64,000 nt of DNA from Candidatus Binatia bacterium (lineage in GTDB: Bacteria; Desulfobacterota; Binatia; UBA12015), in the NCBI GenBank assembly GCA_029243485.1, contig JAQWRY010000086.1:558001-622000 (forward strand). The letters run 5' to 3'. Of the stretch, positions 48,872 through 63,265 are shown piece by piece. Position 1 is the first letter of the stretch. Every line of letters begins with the position of its first letter. Position numbers and translations under genes: made by a program. The notes under the pieces were generated by a model. It was not told where the DNA came from. It searched no databases and saw only the letters and a program-made list of their open reading frames with translations.

Positions 48872-51800
48872 ATGCTCGTCCTGCGAGGCGGTCCCGCCCA
48901 ATCCGAGTCGAGACTCGAGAGGACCCTCGCCCGGGTTCAGCGCGACGTCCCCGATTTACAGCGCTTCGACGCCGAGTTCGTGCACTTCGCGGACACCGAC
49001 GGGCCCTTGGACGAACGCGAAACCGAGGTTCTTGAGCAGCTCCTGCGGTACGGGCCCGCCGTCGCGGCGCAACGGCCGGAAGCACCCGGGGGACTGCTCG
49101 TCGTGGTCCCGCGCATCGGCACGATCTCTCCCTGGTCGTCCAAAGCGACCGACATCGCTCGGTCGTGCGGCCTCGCGAAGGTGCGCCGGCTCGAGCGTGG
49201 GATCTCCTACCGGCTCGTCGGCTCCGGTTCGGAGAGCGCCTTGCGAGACATGGTTTCTCCGGCCCTTCACGACCGGATGACCCAATCCGTTCTTCCTTCC
49301 CACGCCGAGGCTGAACGGCTCTTCGACGTGGCCGAGCCGCGGACGTTCGAGAGCGTTCCGCTGCTGACGGTAGGACGAGATGCACTGGTGGCGGCGAACG
49401 CCGAACTCGGCCTCGCGCTCGTCGAAGACGAGATCGACTACCTCGAGAAGAGCTTCCGCGCGCTGGGCCGCGATCCTCACGACGTCGAGCTGATGATGTT
49501 CGCACAGGCGAACTCCGAGCACTGCCGACACAAGATCTTCAATGCGAACTGGGTAATCGATGGAAGGGTCGAGGAGGGTTCCCTCTTCGCGATGATCCGG
49601 AACACGACGGAGAGATCGCCCGACGGCGTACTCTCGGCCTACGTCGACAACTCCTCGGTCGCGGAGGGTAGTACCGCGCGTCGCTTCTTCCCCGATCCGC
49701 AAACCGGCGAATACGGTGCGCACGAAGAGCCGGTGCACTACCTCATGAAGGTCGAGACGCACAATCACCCGACGGCGATCTCGCCCTTTCCTGGTGCGGC
49801 CACAGGTTCCGGCGGCGAGATTCGCGACGAGGGTGCGACCGGGCGCGGTGCGAAACCGAAAGCCGGCCTGACCGGGTTCTCGGTTTCGAACCTTCGTATC
49901 CCGGGCGCGGAGCAGCCCTGGGAGCAGGACTTCGGCCGACCGGCCCGCATCTCGTCGGCGCTCGACATCATGCTCGAGGGGCCGATCGGTGGTGCGGCGT
50001 TCAACAACGAGTTCGGGCGTCCGAACATCTGCGGCTACTTCCGCACGTTCGAAGAGCGGGTCCCCGGTCCGAACGGCGAGGAAGTTCGCGGATATCACAA
50101 ACCCATCATGCTCGCGGGGGGGCTTGGCAACATTCGCGAGGGGGACGTGCACAAGCAGCAGATCCCCGCCGGCTCGCCGCTGGTCGTCCTGGGCGGTCCG
50201 GCGCTTCGCATCGGCCTCGGCGGCGGCGCCGCGTCGTCGATGGCCTCGGGTTCCAGTCGTCAGGATCTCGATTTCGCCTCGGTGCAGCGTGAGAACCCGG
50301 AGATGGAGCGGCGTTGTCAGGAAGTGATCGACCGTTGCTGGGAACTGGGTGAGGAAAACCCGATCCTCTCGGTGCACGACGTCGGGGCGGGAGGCCTCTC
50401 GAACGCGCTGCCGGAGTTGGTGCACGGCAGCGACCGTGGGGGCGTCTTCGAGTTGCGTTACATTCCGAACGACGAACCCGGGATGTCGCCGCTGGAGATC
50501 TGGTGCAACGAAGCGCAGGAGCGATACACCATCGCGCTGTCACGCGACCGGCTCGACGTGTTCGTCAACCTCTGCCGGCGCGAACGGGCGCCGTTCGCGG
50601 TGCTCGGCGAGGCCGTCGACGACGATCTTCTTCGCGTCACCGACCGTCAGTTCGAGAATGCACCGATTGATTTGCCGCTCTCGGTGATTCTCGGGAAGCC
50701 GCCGAAGATGCAGCGCCGGGCGGATCACGTTCCGTTCGACGCGGCTCGATTTACGACCGAAGGGGTCGACGTCCGAGACGCGGCGTTCCGAGTGCTGCGG
50801 CTCCCGACGGTCGGGGACAAGACGTTCTTGATCAGCATCGGCGACCGCACCGTGTCGGGGCAGATCGTGCGCGATCAGATGGTCGGCCCCTGGCAGGTTC
50901 CCGTGGCGGATTCTGCTGTGACAGTGAGTGACTTCGACGGCTATCGCGGCGAGGCGATGGCGGTGGGCGAGCGCACGCCGGTCGCGCTGCTCGCACCGGC
51001 GGCGTCGGCGCGGCTGGCTGTCGGCGAGGCCATCACGAACCTCGTCTCCGCGGGAATCGAGCGGCTGATCGACGTGAACCTCTCGGCGAACTGGATGGCC
51101 CCCGCGGGTCACCCCGGCGAGGACGCGGGACTCTACGACGCCGTGCAGAGCGTGGGACTCGATCTCTGCCCGAAGCTGGGAATTGCGATCCCGGTCGGGA
51201 AGGACTCGATGTCGATGCGCACGGTTTGGCGCGATGGCGATGAAGAGCGAAGCGTCACGGCGCCGCTCTCGTTGATCGTCACCGCCTTCTCGCGTGTGCC
51301 CGATGTCCGCCGCGCGGTCACCCCGGAACTCCGGACCGATTTGGGAGAGACCGATCTTCTCCTGATCGATCTGGGTGCGACCCAGAACCGGCTTGGGGGA
51401 TCGGCGCTCGCGCAGGTCTTCGGGACGGTCGGGGCGGACTCTCCGGATGTGGACGATCCGCTGACCTTGAAGTCGTTCGCCGCTGCGGTCCTCAATTTGA
51501 TCGCCGCACGAGACGTGCTCGCGTACCACGACCGCTCCGACGGGGGGCTCCTTGCGACCGTCGTCGAAATGGCATTCGCGGCGCGCACTGGGCTGGATGT
51601 CGATCTCGCCGGCCTCGGGTCCGATCCGGTCGCCGTGCTCTTTGCAGAAGAACTCGGCGCCGTCCTGCAGGTGAAGAGCGGCGACGCGCCGCGGGTCCTC
51701 GCCACGTTGGAAGCTCGCGGGCTCGCAGGCTTGTGTCATCGAATCGGGACGCTTCGCAGCGACGATCGGGTGATCTTCCACGCGGGCTCCCGTGTCTTGT

Positions 51801-52759
51801 TGGATGAGAAGCGCACGGATCTGCGCGACGCGTGGTCCGAGACGACGCGCCGCATGCAGGCGCTCCGCGACGATCCCGACTGCGCCGAGGAGGAGCACGC
51901 GTCGAGGCTGGACGTGGACGATCCGGGCCTCAACGTGCGCGTTCCGTTCGACCCTGCAGACGCGCCGGCCAACCTGATGAGTACTCGTCCGAAGGTGGCG
52001 ATTCTCCGCGAGCAGGGCGTGAACGGTCACCTGGAAATGGCGGCTGCGTTCGACCGGGCCGGCTTCGCAGCGATCGACGTTCACATGAGCGATCTCGTCG
52101 CCGGACGCACGACGCTGAACGACTTCCGTGGGCTGGTCGCGTGCGGTGGGTTCTCGTACGGCGACGTTCTCGGCGCTGGCGAGGGTTGGGCGAAGTCGAT
52201 TCTCTTCCGCGAAGAGCTTCGCGCGCAGTTCGCATCCTTCTTCGAACGGCCGGACACCTTCTCGCTCGGAGTCTGTAACGGCTGTCAGGCGCTGTCGGCG
52301 CTACGCGAGCTGATCCCCGGGGCGGAACTCTGGCCGCGCTTCGTGCGCAATCGCTCCGAACAGTTCGAAGCGCGACTCGCCCTCGTCCGAGTGGAGGAGA
52401 GCCCCTCGATCTTGTTGCGGGACATGGCCGGCGCACGGCTTCCGATCGCAGTGGCTCACGGCGAGGGGCGCGTCGAGTTCGCTTCCGCGGCGGCACAGTC
52501 GAACGTGGCAGACGGTGGGTTGGTCGCCGCCCGGTTCGTCGACAATCGCGGGATGATCGCCGAGAGCTATCCCGCGAACCCCAACGGCTCTGTCGACGGG
52601 ATCACCGGCCTCACCACCCACGACGGACGCGCGACGATCCTCATGCCGCACCCCGAGCGCGTCTTCCGTACGGTCCAACATTCCTGGCACCCTGCGGAGT
52701 GGGGCGAGGACGGGCCGTGGATGAAGCTCTTTCGCAACGCCCGGACCTGGGTGGGCTAG
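48872..52759 (+). CDS. purL: phosphoribosylformylglycinamidine synthase
   Basis: 1295 residues, the long single-chain PurL of Gram-negative bacteria. It makes FGAM from FGAR, glutamine and ATP in purine synthesis. Domains in order: PurS-like N-terminus, linker with [14 protein letters not shown], two AIR-synthase-like ATP domains ([35 protein letters not shown]-like region near residue 770), and a class I glutamine amidotransferase with nucleophile Cys1135 ([11 protein letters not shown]). [10 protein letters not shown] near the C-terminus holds the triad His. Frame fully intact over 3.9 kb. Confidence 0.97.
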   Translation: MLVLRGGPAQSESRLERTLARVQRDVPDLQRFDAEFVHFADTDGPLDERETEVLEQLLRYGPAVAAQRPEAPGGLLVVVPRIGTISPWSSKATDIARSCGLAKVRRLERGISYRLVGSGSESALRDMVSPALHDRMTQSVLPSHAEAERLFDVAEPRTFESVPLLTVGRDALVAANAELGLALVEDEIDYLEKSFRALGRDPHDVELMMFAQANSEHCRHKIFNANWVIDGRVEEGSLFAMIRNTTERSPDGVLSAYVDNSSVAEGSTARRFFPDPQTGEYGAHEEPVHYLMKVETHNHPTAISPFPGAATGSGGEIRDEGATGRGAKPKAGLTGFSVSNLRIPGAEQPWEQDFGRPARISSALDIMLEGPIGGAAFNNEFGRPNICGYFRTFEERVPGPNGEEVRGYHKPIMLAGGLGNIREGDVHKQQIPAGSPLVVLGGPALRIGLGGGAASSMASGSSRQDLDFASVQRENPEMERRCQEVIDRCWELGEENPILSVHDVGAGGLSNALPELVHGSDRGGVFELRYIPNDEPGMSPLEIWCNEAQERYTIALSRDRLDVFVNLCRRERAPFAVLGEAVDDDLLRVTDRQFENAPIDLPLSVILGKPPKMQRRADHVPFDAARFTTEGVDVRDAAFRVLRLPTVGDKTFLISIGDRTVSGQIVRDQMVGPWQVPVADSAVTVSDFDGYRGEAMAVGERTPVALLAPAASARLAVGEAITNLVSAGIERLIDVNLSANWMAPAGHPGEDAGLYDAVQSVGLDLCPKLGIAIPVGKDSMSMRTVWRDGDEERSVTAPLSLIVTAFSRVPDVRRAVTPELRTDLGETDLLLIDLGATQNRLGGSALAQVFGTVGADSPDVDDPLTLKSFAAAVLNLIAARDVLAYHDRSDGGLLATVVEMAFAARTGLDVDLAGLGSDPVAVLFAEELGAVLQVKSGDAPRVLATLEARGLAGLCHRIGTLRSDDRVIFHAGSRVLLDEKRTDLRDAWSETTRRMQALRDDPDCAEEEHASRLDVDDPGLNVRVPFDPADAPANLMSTRPKVAILREQGVNGHLEMAAAFDRAGFAAIDVHMSDLVAGRTTLNDFRGLVACGGFSYGDVLGAGEGWAKSILFREELRAQFASFFERPDTFSLGVCNGCQALSALRELIPGAELWPRFVRNRSEQFEARLALVRVEESPSILLRDMAGARLPIAVAHGEGRVEFASAAAQSNVADGGLVAARFVDNRGMIAESYPANPNGSVDGITGLTTHDGRATILMPHPERVFRTVQHSWHPAEWGEDGPWMKLFRNARTWVG

Positions 52760-52959
52760 CGCCGCGCCTGTCGTTCGCTCTACGCTTCGGCGGGCTGCAT
52801 TGCTTCGGTGCCGACCAGCTTTCGGGATTCGTCCCTGTCGCGCGCGCGGGAAGACCGACAGAAGTCGAGCCGCCGAGAGCGTTTGGATGCACGGAGCCGA
52901 GAGCCTCCTGAGGGCCTCCTTCATCCCCGGCATCGAGGCGACGAGGGATGACCCACTCG

Positions 52960-53168
52960 CCCCTCATGATGAGAGCGAGCACGAATCGAGCGCGGGACGG
53001 GGCCTGTTCGTCGCGTTCAATGACATTGGGACGCCGAGCAAGTGGGGAAGCTGGGGGGCGCGTGAGTATCTCTCACAGCCGCTCGCCGAAGCTCCCAAGG
53101 AACGTGCTCTGGTCGAGAAAGCAGGTGACTCTAGCGCATCGTCCGGAAGCCGTGTCGGGGTTCGCTGA
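52960..53168 (+). pseudogene. C-terminal remnant of an unidentified secreted-type protein
   Basis: The plus frame encodes GRGLFVAFNDIGTPSKWGSW, then GAREYLSQPLAEAPKERALV and EKAG, a clearly coding stretch that ends TGA at 53166-53168. I recall FNDIGTPSKWGSWG-like motifs from tails of large secreted, possibly carbohydrate-active, proteins, but cannot name the family safely. No start or upstream domain exists between purL and here; 52760-52950 is uninformative. Confidence 0.4.
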
Positions 53169-53170
53169 CG

Positions 53171-53371
53171 CGTCAGAGTTGGGATGAGTTGGACGTTCTC
53201 CGCGGCTTTGCCGCGCTCCTGATGATCTTCAATCACGCCGGAGTCGACTGGTACGGCGACAAGCCGTCACGAACGACGATCGAGGGCCTTCTCACGTACC
53301 TCGGCAGCTTTGCTCCGGGCGCCTTCTTCCTGCTCACCGGTCTCGGCGTCACCATCGCCTGCGCGCGCTCC
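53171..53371 (+). pseudogene. N-terminal remnant of a DUF1624/HGSNAT-like membrane acyltransferase
   Basis: Codons from 53171 read RQSWDELDVLRGFAALLMIF, then NHAGVDWYGDK and LTYLGSFAPGAFFLLTGLGV. This is the first helix, with its catalytic-type His in FNHAG, and second helix of heparan-glucosaminide acetyltransferase-like/YeiB-like proteins. After TIACARS the sequence loses coding character (Arg/Ser-rich) and stops at 53479. About 300 residues are missing. No ATG fits; TTG 53189 could start it. Truncated gene between purL and purB. Confidence 0.6.
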
Positions 53372-53479
53372 TGGTGGTTCGGAAGCCGGCGCCGATCCAG
53401 GCTCTCCGTCCGGCGGCTCGGACCTGACCCGGCGATGCAGAAACAGGTGGGCTCGCGGCCCCACGGGGCCTTGAGCTAA

Positions 53480-54865
<1,386 letters not shown>

Positions 54866-54910
54866 AGGCCTGACCCACGATGGCTCATGACGACCTGACG
54901 CCGACCCAAC

Positions 54911-56137
54911 TTGGGACAGGCTCCCAGCCGGACGACGTCTGAGCCGGTCCCGTTGGCGTATCTCTCCCCTCTGACGGCGGACCAGCGCACCACGTTTCTG
55001 GTGGTGTCGCTGCCGCAGCGCACTCTCAAGCGACTCGTCGGTGCCCTCGGGACCGCCCCGAAAGGGACACGGTTGGAGAAGCTGTCGGCGTGGGAGCTCG
55101 CCTGGACGCTGACAGACTTCTACGAGGCGGATGCCGAGGTGGCGGCAGAAGTGGATCGCTCGCTTCTGCGCACCGTTGGGCCGTCCCCTCTCGCGTCGGC
55201 AGTGGCGACGCAGGGGGGAGGAGTCGCTCTCGCGGATCTCGTGCTTCGAGCCGAGGATCCGTTGCGGGATCTCGCGTGGGCCGTCTTGTCGTCCGCCCCG
55301 GAAAGCGCGGCGTCACTTGCGAACGAGCTCGTTGCGATGATCGTGGCAGAGTTCGACGACGCGGAGGAGCGGGCCAAGAAGGACGAAGAAGCGAGCACCG
55401 CGCCCCAAGAGGAAGCCGCAACACCCGACCCCGAAGGCGTGGCGCGTGAGATCGACAAGCAGACCAAGAGCGCGAAGCGAGGGCGTCAACGCGCGCTGAA
55501 GCGGGCCGACGGCATGAAGGGCCGCGTGGCGGAAATCGAGACATCGCTCGCCGACGCGAATCGCGCGCTGAAGGCCGAACGATCTGCTCGGGGCGTGGCC
55601 GAGTCCGACCGAAGACGGGCGGAGAGCGAGCGGGACGAGGCGCGATCTCGCGCCGAGAAGGGAACCGCCGGCGAAGTAGAGCGATTGGCCGCGGAGCTCG
55701 CGGGCGGGGCGCGGCGGCAACGAAGCCTCGAAGAGGATCTTGCTGCCGCCCGTGCGGAAACCGAGGCCTTGTCCGCACGCATTCGCGACTTAGGGGAGCG
55801 GAAGCCGGTCGCCGCCTCGAGCGATGTCGTCTCGTCCCGGCCGGATCCGGCGAATTGGAGCCTGCCAATCTTCACGGGGGAGTTCTACGACTCGATCAAG
55901 GCGTGGGACCGCAGGGTGTTGCGGATTGCGTTCGAGAAGATCGTGAGACTTGCCGAGGACTGGCGCCATCCGAGTCTGCGGGCGATCCCCCTGGAAGGCC
56001 TTCCAGGCCACTACCGGATCCGCATCGCGTCCGACGTCCGGCTGATCTACCGACGGCCCGACGGCGGGCGGCTCGAAATTCTCTCCCTGATCGATCGAGA
56101 AGATCTCACGCGGTACATCCGGACGGCGAAGAGGTAG
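54911..56137 (+). CDS. coiled-coil protein with C-terminal RelE/ParE-like domain
   Basis: 408 residues from TTG 54911, though TTG 54953 is also possible. A helical N-terminal domain ([40 protein letters not shown]) is followed by an acidic linker and a long charged coiled coil (residues about 170-300, [20 protein letters not shown]). The last 90 residues read [20 protein letters not shown], then [20 protein letters not shown] and [20 protein letters not shown], a RelE/ParE toxin-like beta-sheet. No antitoxin is adjacent. It ends 9 nt before uvrA and is likely cotranscribed. Confidence 0.72.
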   Translation: MGQAPSRTTSEPVPLAYLSPLTADQRTTFLVVSLPQRTLKRLVGALGTAPKGTRLEKLSAWELAWTLTDFYEADAEVAAEVDRSLLRTVGPSPLASAVATQGGGVALADLVLRAEDPLRDLAWAVLSSAPESAASLANELVAMIVAEFDDAEERAKKDEEASTAPQEEAATPDPEGVAREIDKQTKSAKRGRQRALKRADGMKGRVAEIETSLADANRALKAERSARGVAESDRRRAESERDEARSRAEKGTAGEVERLAAELAGGARRQRSLEEDLAAARAETEALSARIRDLGERKPVAASSDVVSSRPDPANWSLPIFTGEFYDSIKAWDRRVLRIAFEKIVRLAEDWRHPSLRAIPLEGLPGHYRIRIASDVRLIYRRPDGGRLEILSLIDREDLTRYIRTAKR

Positions 56138-56145
56138 AGGAACGC

Positions 56146-59001
<2,856 letters not shown>

Positions 59002-59038
59002 TTTCCTTCCGTTTCGAGGACCTGTTAGATCAGAGGTC

Positions 59039-59449
59039 GTGGGGAGCAACGGACTGCAGACTTGGGCGGGCCGAATCATCGTTGCTGCGATGATCATCGC
59101 AGGCGCGTGTTCGCAGAATCGGTCCGACGACCCGTTCTCGAACTACGACCCGAGCGATCCGTTCAGCGATCCTTTCTTCGACTCGAGCTTTAAGTCGCCC
59201 GGTTCTCTCGACGAGATTTGGGACGAGCCGTCGCCGAGCGTCGGCTGGCTCTACGACGGCGATGGCGGCCCCGAGCAAGCGTTGGGAGACCACTCGGATC
59301 CGTTCTGGGACGACGAGCCTGGTTCGGGCGACTTCGCCTCGCCCGGCGAGAAGACGTTCTCTGAGAAAGCCCAGGAAGCGAGCATGGCAACGCTCAGCAT
59401 TCTGGTCGGCGCGGGGATGACCGCGCTCCCGTTCCTTCTCGGAACGTGA
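59039..59449 (+). CDS. small lipoprotein, Asp/Ser/Phe-rich
   Basis: 136 residues from GTG 59039. Lipoprotein signal RIIVAAMIIAGACSQ (lipobox AGAC) is followed by a repetitive acidic segment DPFSNYDPSDPFSDPFFDSS, then WLYDGDGGPEQALGDHSDPF and a C-terminal hydrophobic helix (ATLSILVGAGMTALPFLLGT). The DPF/DPS repeats and terminal membrane helix give it an odd double anchoring. No family recognised. It follows uvrA by 37 nt and is convergent with the symporter. Confidence 0.65.
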   Translation: MGSNGLQTWAGRIIVAAMIIAGACSQNRSDDPFSNYDPSDPFSDPFFDSSFKSPGSLDEIWDEPSPSVGWLYDGDGGPEQALGDHSDPFWDDEPGSGDFASPGEKTFSEKAQEASMATLSILVGAGMTALPFLLGT

Positions 59450-59471
59450 GCGCCCGTCCGACGCTGCTGCA

Positions 59472-60890
59472 CTAGATCCGCGCGACGTAGGCGTCGGTTT
59501 CTGCTCGCACGTGGCGAGCGAGGAACAGCATTCCGATCACGTTCGGGAAGGCCATCGACAGCAGCATGATGTCGGAGAAGTCGAGCACATCGTCCACCCG
59601 CAGGACTGGCCCCAGCGCGACGAAGAACACATAGACGATTCGGTACGGTAGGATCCCCGCGCGCCCGAAGAGGAACTCCGTCGCGCGCTCTCCGTAGTAG
59701 CTCCACGAGATCATCGTCGAATAGGCGAACACGAGGACCACGACGACCAGGAGGTACTGCGCGGACGCGTGGAGAGTCCCGAACGCGCGCGCCGTGAGGA
59801 TCGCGCCTTCGGCCCAGCTCATTTGCGTACCGGGGTCGTGCACGCCCGTAATCAGAATCGCGAGTGCCGTCATCGTGCAGACGACGATCGTGTCGATGAA
59901 GGGGCCGAGCATCGCGACGGATCCTTCGCGAATGGGCTCGTCGGTCCGAGCCGCGGCGTGGGCGATCGCGGCGGAGCCGAGGCCGGCCTCGTTCGAAAAC
60001 GCGGCGCGCCGCGTTCCCTGAACGAGGACGCCGAGGAATCCACCAGAGGCCGCTTCGGGCGCGAAGGCTTGCCTGAAGATGTCCAAGAACAGCGCGGGTA
60101 CACGATCTACGTTCACGAGGATGATCACGAGGCAGATCGTCAAGTAGAAAGCACACATGGTTGGAACCATGCGGCCGGTGACTTCGCCGATGCGACGGAT
60201 GCCGCCGAGGATGACGGCCCCGACCAGGACGGCGAAAGTCAAGCCGACGATCCACGCGGCACCGGGAATCGTATCGAGGACCGGCACGACGGACCGCGTG
60301 ATTTCGAACGACATCTTGCCCTGGAACATGTTTCCGGCGCCGAACGACGCAAGCAAGGTGAGCACGGCGAAGAGGATCCCGAGGAAGCTCCCAAGCCAGG
60401 CGAGTTCGGGCCGCTGCTCTCGGATCCCGTCGCGGAGGTACACCATCGGTCCTCCGAGTACGTGCCCGTCGGGTCCGATCTGGCGGTACATCTGCGCAAG
60501 AGAACAGGAGGAAAACTTCAGGCTCATCCCGAAGAACGCGACGAGCCACATCCAGAAGATGGCACCGGGCCCACCTGCGGCGATTGCGACTGCGACGCCG
60601 GCGATGTTGCCGAGTCCTACGGTCGCCGAGAGCGCGGAGGTGAGAGCGCGGAAGTGGGAGATCTCTCCGGGGTCATCGGGATTGTCGAACTTACCGCGCA
60701 CGCAATCGATCCCGTGTCGGAAGAGCCGAAGATTGACGAAGCCGAAACGGAACGTGAAGAAGATGCCGCCCGTCACGAGGAGGATGATGATGAAGGGCAC
60801 TCCGATTCCAAAATCGAAGAAGAGGATCGGAGTGATCCATGCCACGATGACGCCGAAAAGGTCGTCGATGGTGTCCTGCAAAGTTTTCAC
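59472..60890 (-). CDS. AGCS family sodium:alanine symporter
   Basis: 472 residues with about ten transmembrane helices. VTGGIFFTFRFGFVNLRLFR, then VGLGNIAGVAVAIAAGGPGA (the N-terminal unwound helix with GNIAGV) and NEAGLGSAAIAHAAARTDEP (the family signature) identify alanine/glycine:cation symporters such as AlsT/DagA. It imports Ala, Gly or related small amino acids with Na+. It ends 22 nt from the lipoprotein stop. Confidence 0.92.
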   Translation of the reverse strand: MKTLQDTIDDLFGVIVAWITPILFFDFGIGVPFIIILLVTGGIFFTFRFGFVNLRLFRHGIDCVRGKFDNPDDPGEISHFRALTSALSATVGLGNIAGVAVAIAAGGPGAIFWMWLVAFFGMSLKFSSCSLAQMYRQIGPDGHVLGGPMVYLRDGIREQRPELAWLGSFLGILFAVLTLLASFGAGNMFQGKMSFEITRSVVPVLDTIPGAAWIVGLTFAVLVGAVILGGIRRIGEVTGRMVPTMCAFYLTICLVIILVNVDRVPALFLDIFRQAFAPEAASGGFLGVLVQGTRRAAFSNEAGLGSAAIAHAAARTDEPIREGSVAMLGPFIDTIVVCTMTALAILITGVHDPGTQMSWAEGAILTARAFGTLHASAQYLLVVVVLVFAYSTMISWSYYGERATEFLFGRAGILPYRIVYVFFVALGPVLRVDDVLDFSDIMLLSMAFPNVIGMLFLARHVRAETDAYVARI

Positions 60891-60906
60891 CGAGCGTGAG
60901 CTAGGG

Positions 60907-61776
60907 CTATTTCAGCGCGGCTGCAACCCGTCGGCGGAACGCGCGTTGCAAAAGAGTCGTCACCGGCCCGGGGGCCCCCGTTCCGACGGGGGAATCATCG
61001 AGGCGCACGACGGGCATGACTTCGATCACGCTGCCGGTCAGAACGATCTCGTCCGCATCCTCGAGAGGTCCGGCTTGGAGGACTTGTTCGCGGGTCGGGA
61101 GGCCCTCTTTCTCCGCGATCTGCAGCACGACTTCTCGCGTGATGCCGGGGAGGCATCCGGCCGTGACCGGGGGCGTGAGCAAGCGGCCGCGTTTGACGAC
61201 AAAGACGTTGCTCGTCGTCGCTTCGCTCAGCGAGCCGTCTTCTTCCACGTACAGTGCTTCGAAGGCGTCGGCGCGTGCCGCGAGGATTCGGCCCTGAACG
61301 GCCGCTGCGTAGTCGGTGGTCTTGTGCCCGGTCGTGAACCCGTGGCGTCCCTGGCCGAACGGGAGACGGATTACGGAGACACCGTTGATTCGGGCGTCCT
61401 CGAGGCCGGCGGGAACCGGCCGCGGGATGAGAAGGAGTGTAGGGTCGAGCTTGGCGCTCGGTGCGAGTCCTTCGCCTACGCCGCGAGTGATCGTGAGTCG
61501 TACGGCAGCCTCCGTCAGTCGTGCGGCTTCCAGGACCTCGTCGATGGCGCGCCGGAGATCGGTGCGCGGGAACGGGATCGCCAGTCGCTTGAGCGTCGTC
61601 GCGAGGCGTTTCCGATGTTCCCGCCAGCGGAACGGTTTGCCGCGGTAGACCCGAACGGTCTCGAATGCGGCGTCGCCGTAGAGCAGGCCCCGGTCGAAGA
61701 CCGACACCCGGGCACGGGACGCCGGGAGCACCCGGCCGTCCAGCCACACGACCCGTCTTGGGCGCGGGCGACTCAC
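60907..61776 (-). CDS. pabC: aminodeoxychorismate lyase (PabC-like, class IV aminotransferase fold)
   Basis: 289 residues, fold type IV PLP enzyme. FDRGLLYGDAAFETVRVYRG, then GHKTTDYAAAVQGRILAARA with PLP Lys in the HKT-like position, and EATTSNVFVVKRGRLLTPPV and GCLPGITREVVLQIAEKEGL are conserved. Sequence alone cannot separate PabC from branched-chain or D-amino-acid aminotransferases. The ATGA overlap with pabB strongly favours aminodeoxychorismate lyase, which releases p-aminobenzoate for folate. Confidence 0.83.
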   Translation of the reverse strand: MSRPRPRRVVWLDGRVLPASRARVSVFDRGLLYGDAAFETVRVYRGKPFRWREHRKRLATTLKRLAIPFPRTDLRRAIDEVLEAARLTEAAVRLTITRGVGEGLAPSAKLDPTLLLIPRPVPAGLEDARINGVSVIRLPFGQGRHGFTTGHKTTDYAAAVQGRILAARADAFEALYVEEDGSLSEATTSNVFVVKRGRLLTPPVTAGCLPGITREVVLQIAEKEGLPTREQVLQAGPLEDADEIVLTGSVIEVMPVVRLDDSPVGTGAPGPVTTLLQRAFRRRVAAALK

Positions 61777-63212
61777 TCCGACGCCTCAGCCGGCGCGGCG
61801 GGAGGTGCTTCTTCTTCGGACCGGCATCGAGCCTGCGCCTCGAAGAGAGCGGCCGCGACGCCGTGGCCGAGCAGTGCGGTCAGGAACGCGTGCGCCTTCA
61901 ACCAGCACTCGTCGTACTCACGCTGCGCGTCCGAGTCGGCGACGATCCCGCCGCCCGCGTGATAGGAATACGTCCCGTCTCGCGCGATCGCGGTGCGAAT
62001 GGCGATCGAGGAGTCGAAGTCGTCTTCCGCCCGAAACCACACGAGGGCGCCGGTGTAGAGTCCACGTCCGTGCGGTTCGAGTTCGTGGATGACCTCGCTC
62101 GCGCGGATCTTCGGCGCTCCTGTGATGGAACCGCCGGGAAACGTGGCTCGCAGAATCGCGGAAAGATCCGTTCCCGCGCGGAGTCGACCTTCTACGGTCG
62201 ACACGAGGTGATGGAGCGTCTTGAAGGGCTCGAGCCGTAGGAGCGACGTCACGTGGACACTGGCGCGCTCGCAAAGCCGGCCGAGGTCGTTACGCTCGAG
62301 ATCGACGATCATGACGTGCTCGGCTCGCTCCTTCGGATCGGCGCGGAGCTCGGCGCGCAGCGTGTGATCGACGTCGGCCTTCGGGTCGCGACGGCACGTT
62401 CCCTTGATTGGTTCCGTTGCGATGCTGTCGCCGTGTACACGGAGAAAGCGCTCAGGCGAGTTCGAGAGGACGGAGAACCCCTCGCATTCGAGAAACGCGC
62501 CGAACGGAACCGGCTGGGCGGCGCGCAGCGCCAGGTACGCGTCCGCGGCCGGAGCGGAGCTCTCGACCTGGAAGCGTCGCGCCAGATTGACCTGATAGAC
62601 ATCCCCGGCGGCGATGTAATCGAGCGCCGTGGCGACCGCACGCTGGTATTCCGGCCAATCTGGGGACTCGATCAGCCGTGCGTTCGCATGGGTCGGCGTT
62701 CGGATGGGCTGTCGGGTGCCTTCGGTGACGGCGGAGAGGAGAGCTTGCCCGGCGGCTTCACTCGCGGCTTCGATGTGAAGCCGGCAAGGGGCGTCGGGCT
62801 CCTCATGCTGCGGGACGCACGCGAGAACGGCGTCGTATCGGGCCAGGTAAGCGCGCGGGACGTCGTCATCACTCGGTCGCGCTGCGAAATGTGGTTCGAG
62901 CTCGGGGCCGAGCTCGTAGCCGAGGAAGCCCACGGTGCGCGGCGCGCCCGATCCACCGCCGAAGGGGGCAGCTTCCCGCACGAAGTCCGTGAGCGCTTGG
63001 ATGGGGTCTCCATCGACCACCGACGCGCCGTTCGCGTCGGTGCGGTAGGCGCGCCCATCGGCGCCGATCCGTAGTTGCGCCACCGGAGCGTAGCTCATAA
63101 AGGAGGCGCGCTCGCCGAACGCACAATCCAACCAGAAGGATCCTGCCCGTTGGCAGAGGCTTCGGAAGACCTCCGAGGCCGGGGCCGAATTCTTGAGCTC
63201 GACTGACCACAT
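61773..63212 (-). CDS. pabB: aminodeoxychorismate synthase component I
   Basis: 479 residues from ATG 63212 (a GTG at 63245 adds 11). Chorismate-binding domain: YIAAGDVYQVNLARRFQVES, then SNSPERFLRVHGDSIATEPI, KERAEHVMIVDLERNDLGRL and FPGGSITGAPKIRASEVIHE, then YHAGGGIVADSDAQREYDEC. PIKGT (TEPIKGT) marks the PabB/TrpE family, and PabB is favoured by the downstream pabC. It forms 4-amino-4-deoxychorismate. The glutaminase PabA is not in the window. Confidence 0.9.
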   Translation of the reverse strand: MWSVELKNSAPASEVFRSLCQRAGSFWLDCAFGERASFMSYAPVAQLRIGADGRAYRTDANGASVVDGDPIQALTDFVREAAPFGGGSGAPRTVGFLGYELGPELEPHFAARPSDDDVPRAYLARYDAVLACVPQHEEPDAPCRLHIEAASEAAGQALLSAVTEGTRQPIRTPTHANARLIESPDWPEYQRAVATALDYIAAGDVYQVNLARRFQVESSAPAADAYLALRAAQPVPFGAFLECEGFSVLSNSPERFLRVHGDSIATEPIKGTCRRDPKADVDHTLRAELRADPKERAEHVMIVDLERNDLGRLCERASVHVTSLLRLEPFKTLHHLVSTVEGRLRAGTDLSAILRATFPGGSITGAPKIRASEVIHELEPHGRGLYTGALVWFRAEDDFDSSIAIRTAIARDGTYSYHAGGGIVADSDAQREYDECWLKAHAFLTALLGHGVAAALFEAQARCRSEEEAPPAAPAEASE

Positions 63213-63265
63213 GCGGAGCGCCCCGCTCGTGCCGGAGTATGGCACCTCCGTGGGAGACTAGCTCC

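Noticed and set aside
48956-50425. 489-residue open frame antisense to purL
   Set aside because: Low-information His/Arg-rich product mirroring the purL codons, with no motifs; a shadow of high-GC coding DNA.
54880-54942. Short ATG frame ([20 protein letters not shown]) as the true start of the RelE-like fusion gene
   Set aside because: It is out of frame with the body and would need an indel. Possible, but with TTG starts available in the correct frame it cannot be supported.
60157-61962. 601-residue plus-strand open frame
   Set aside because: It is antisense to the AGCS symporter, pabC and pabB, all of which have clear motifs on the minus strand.
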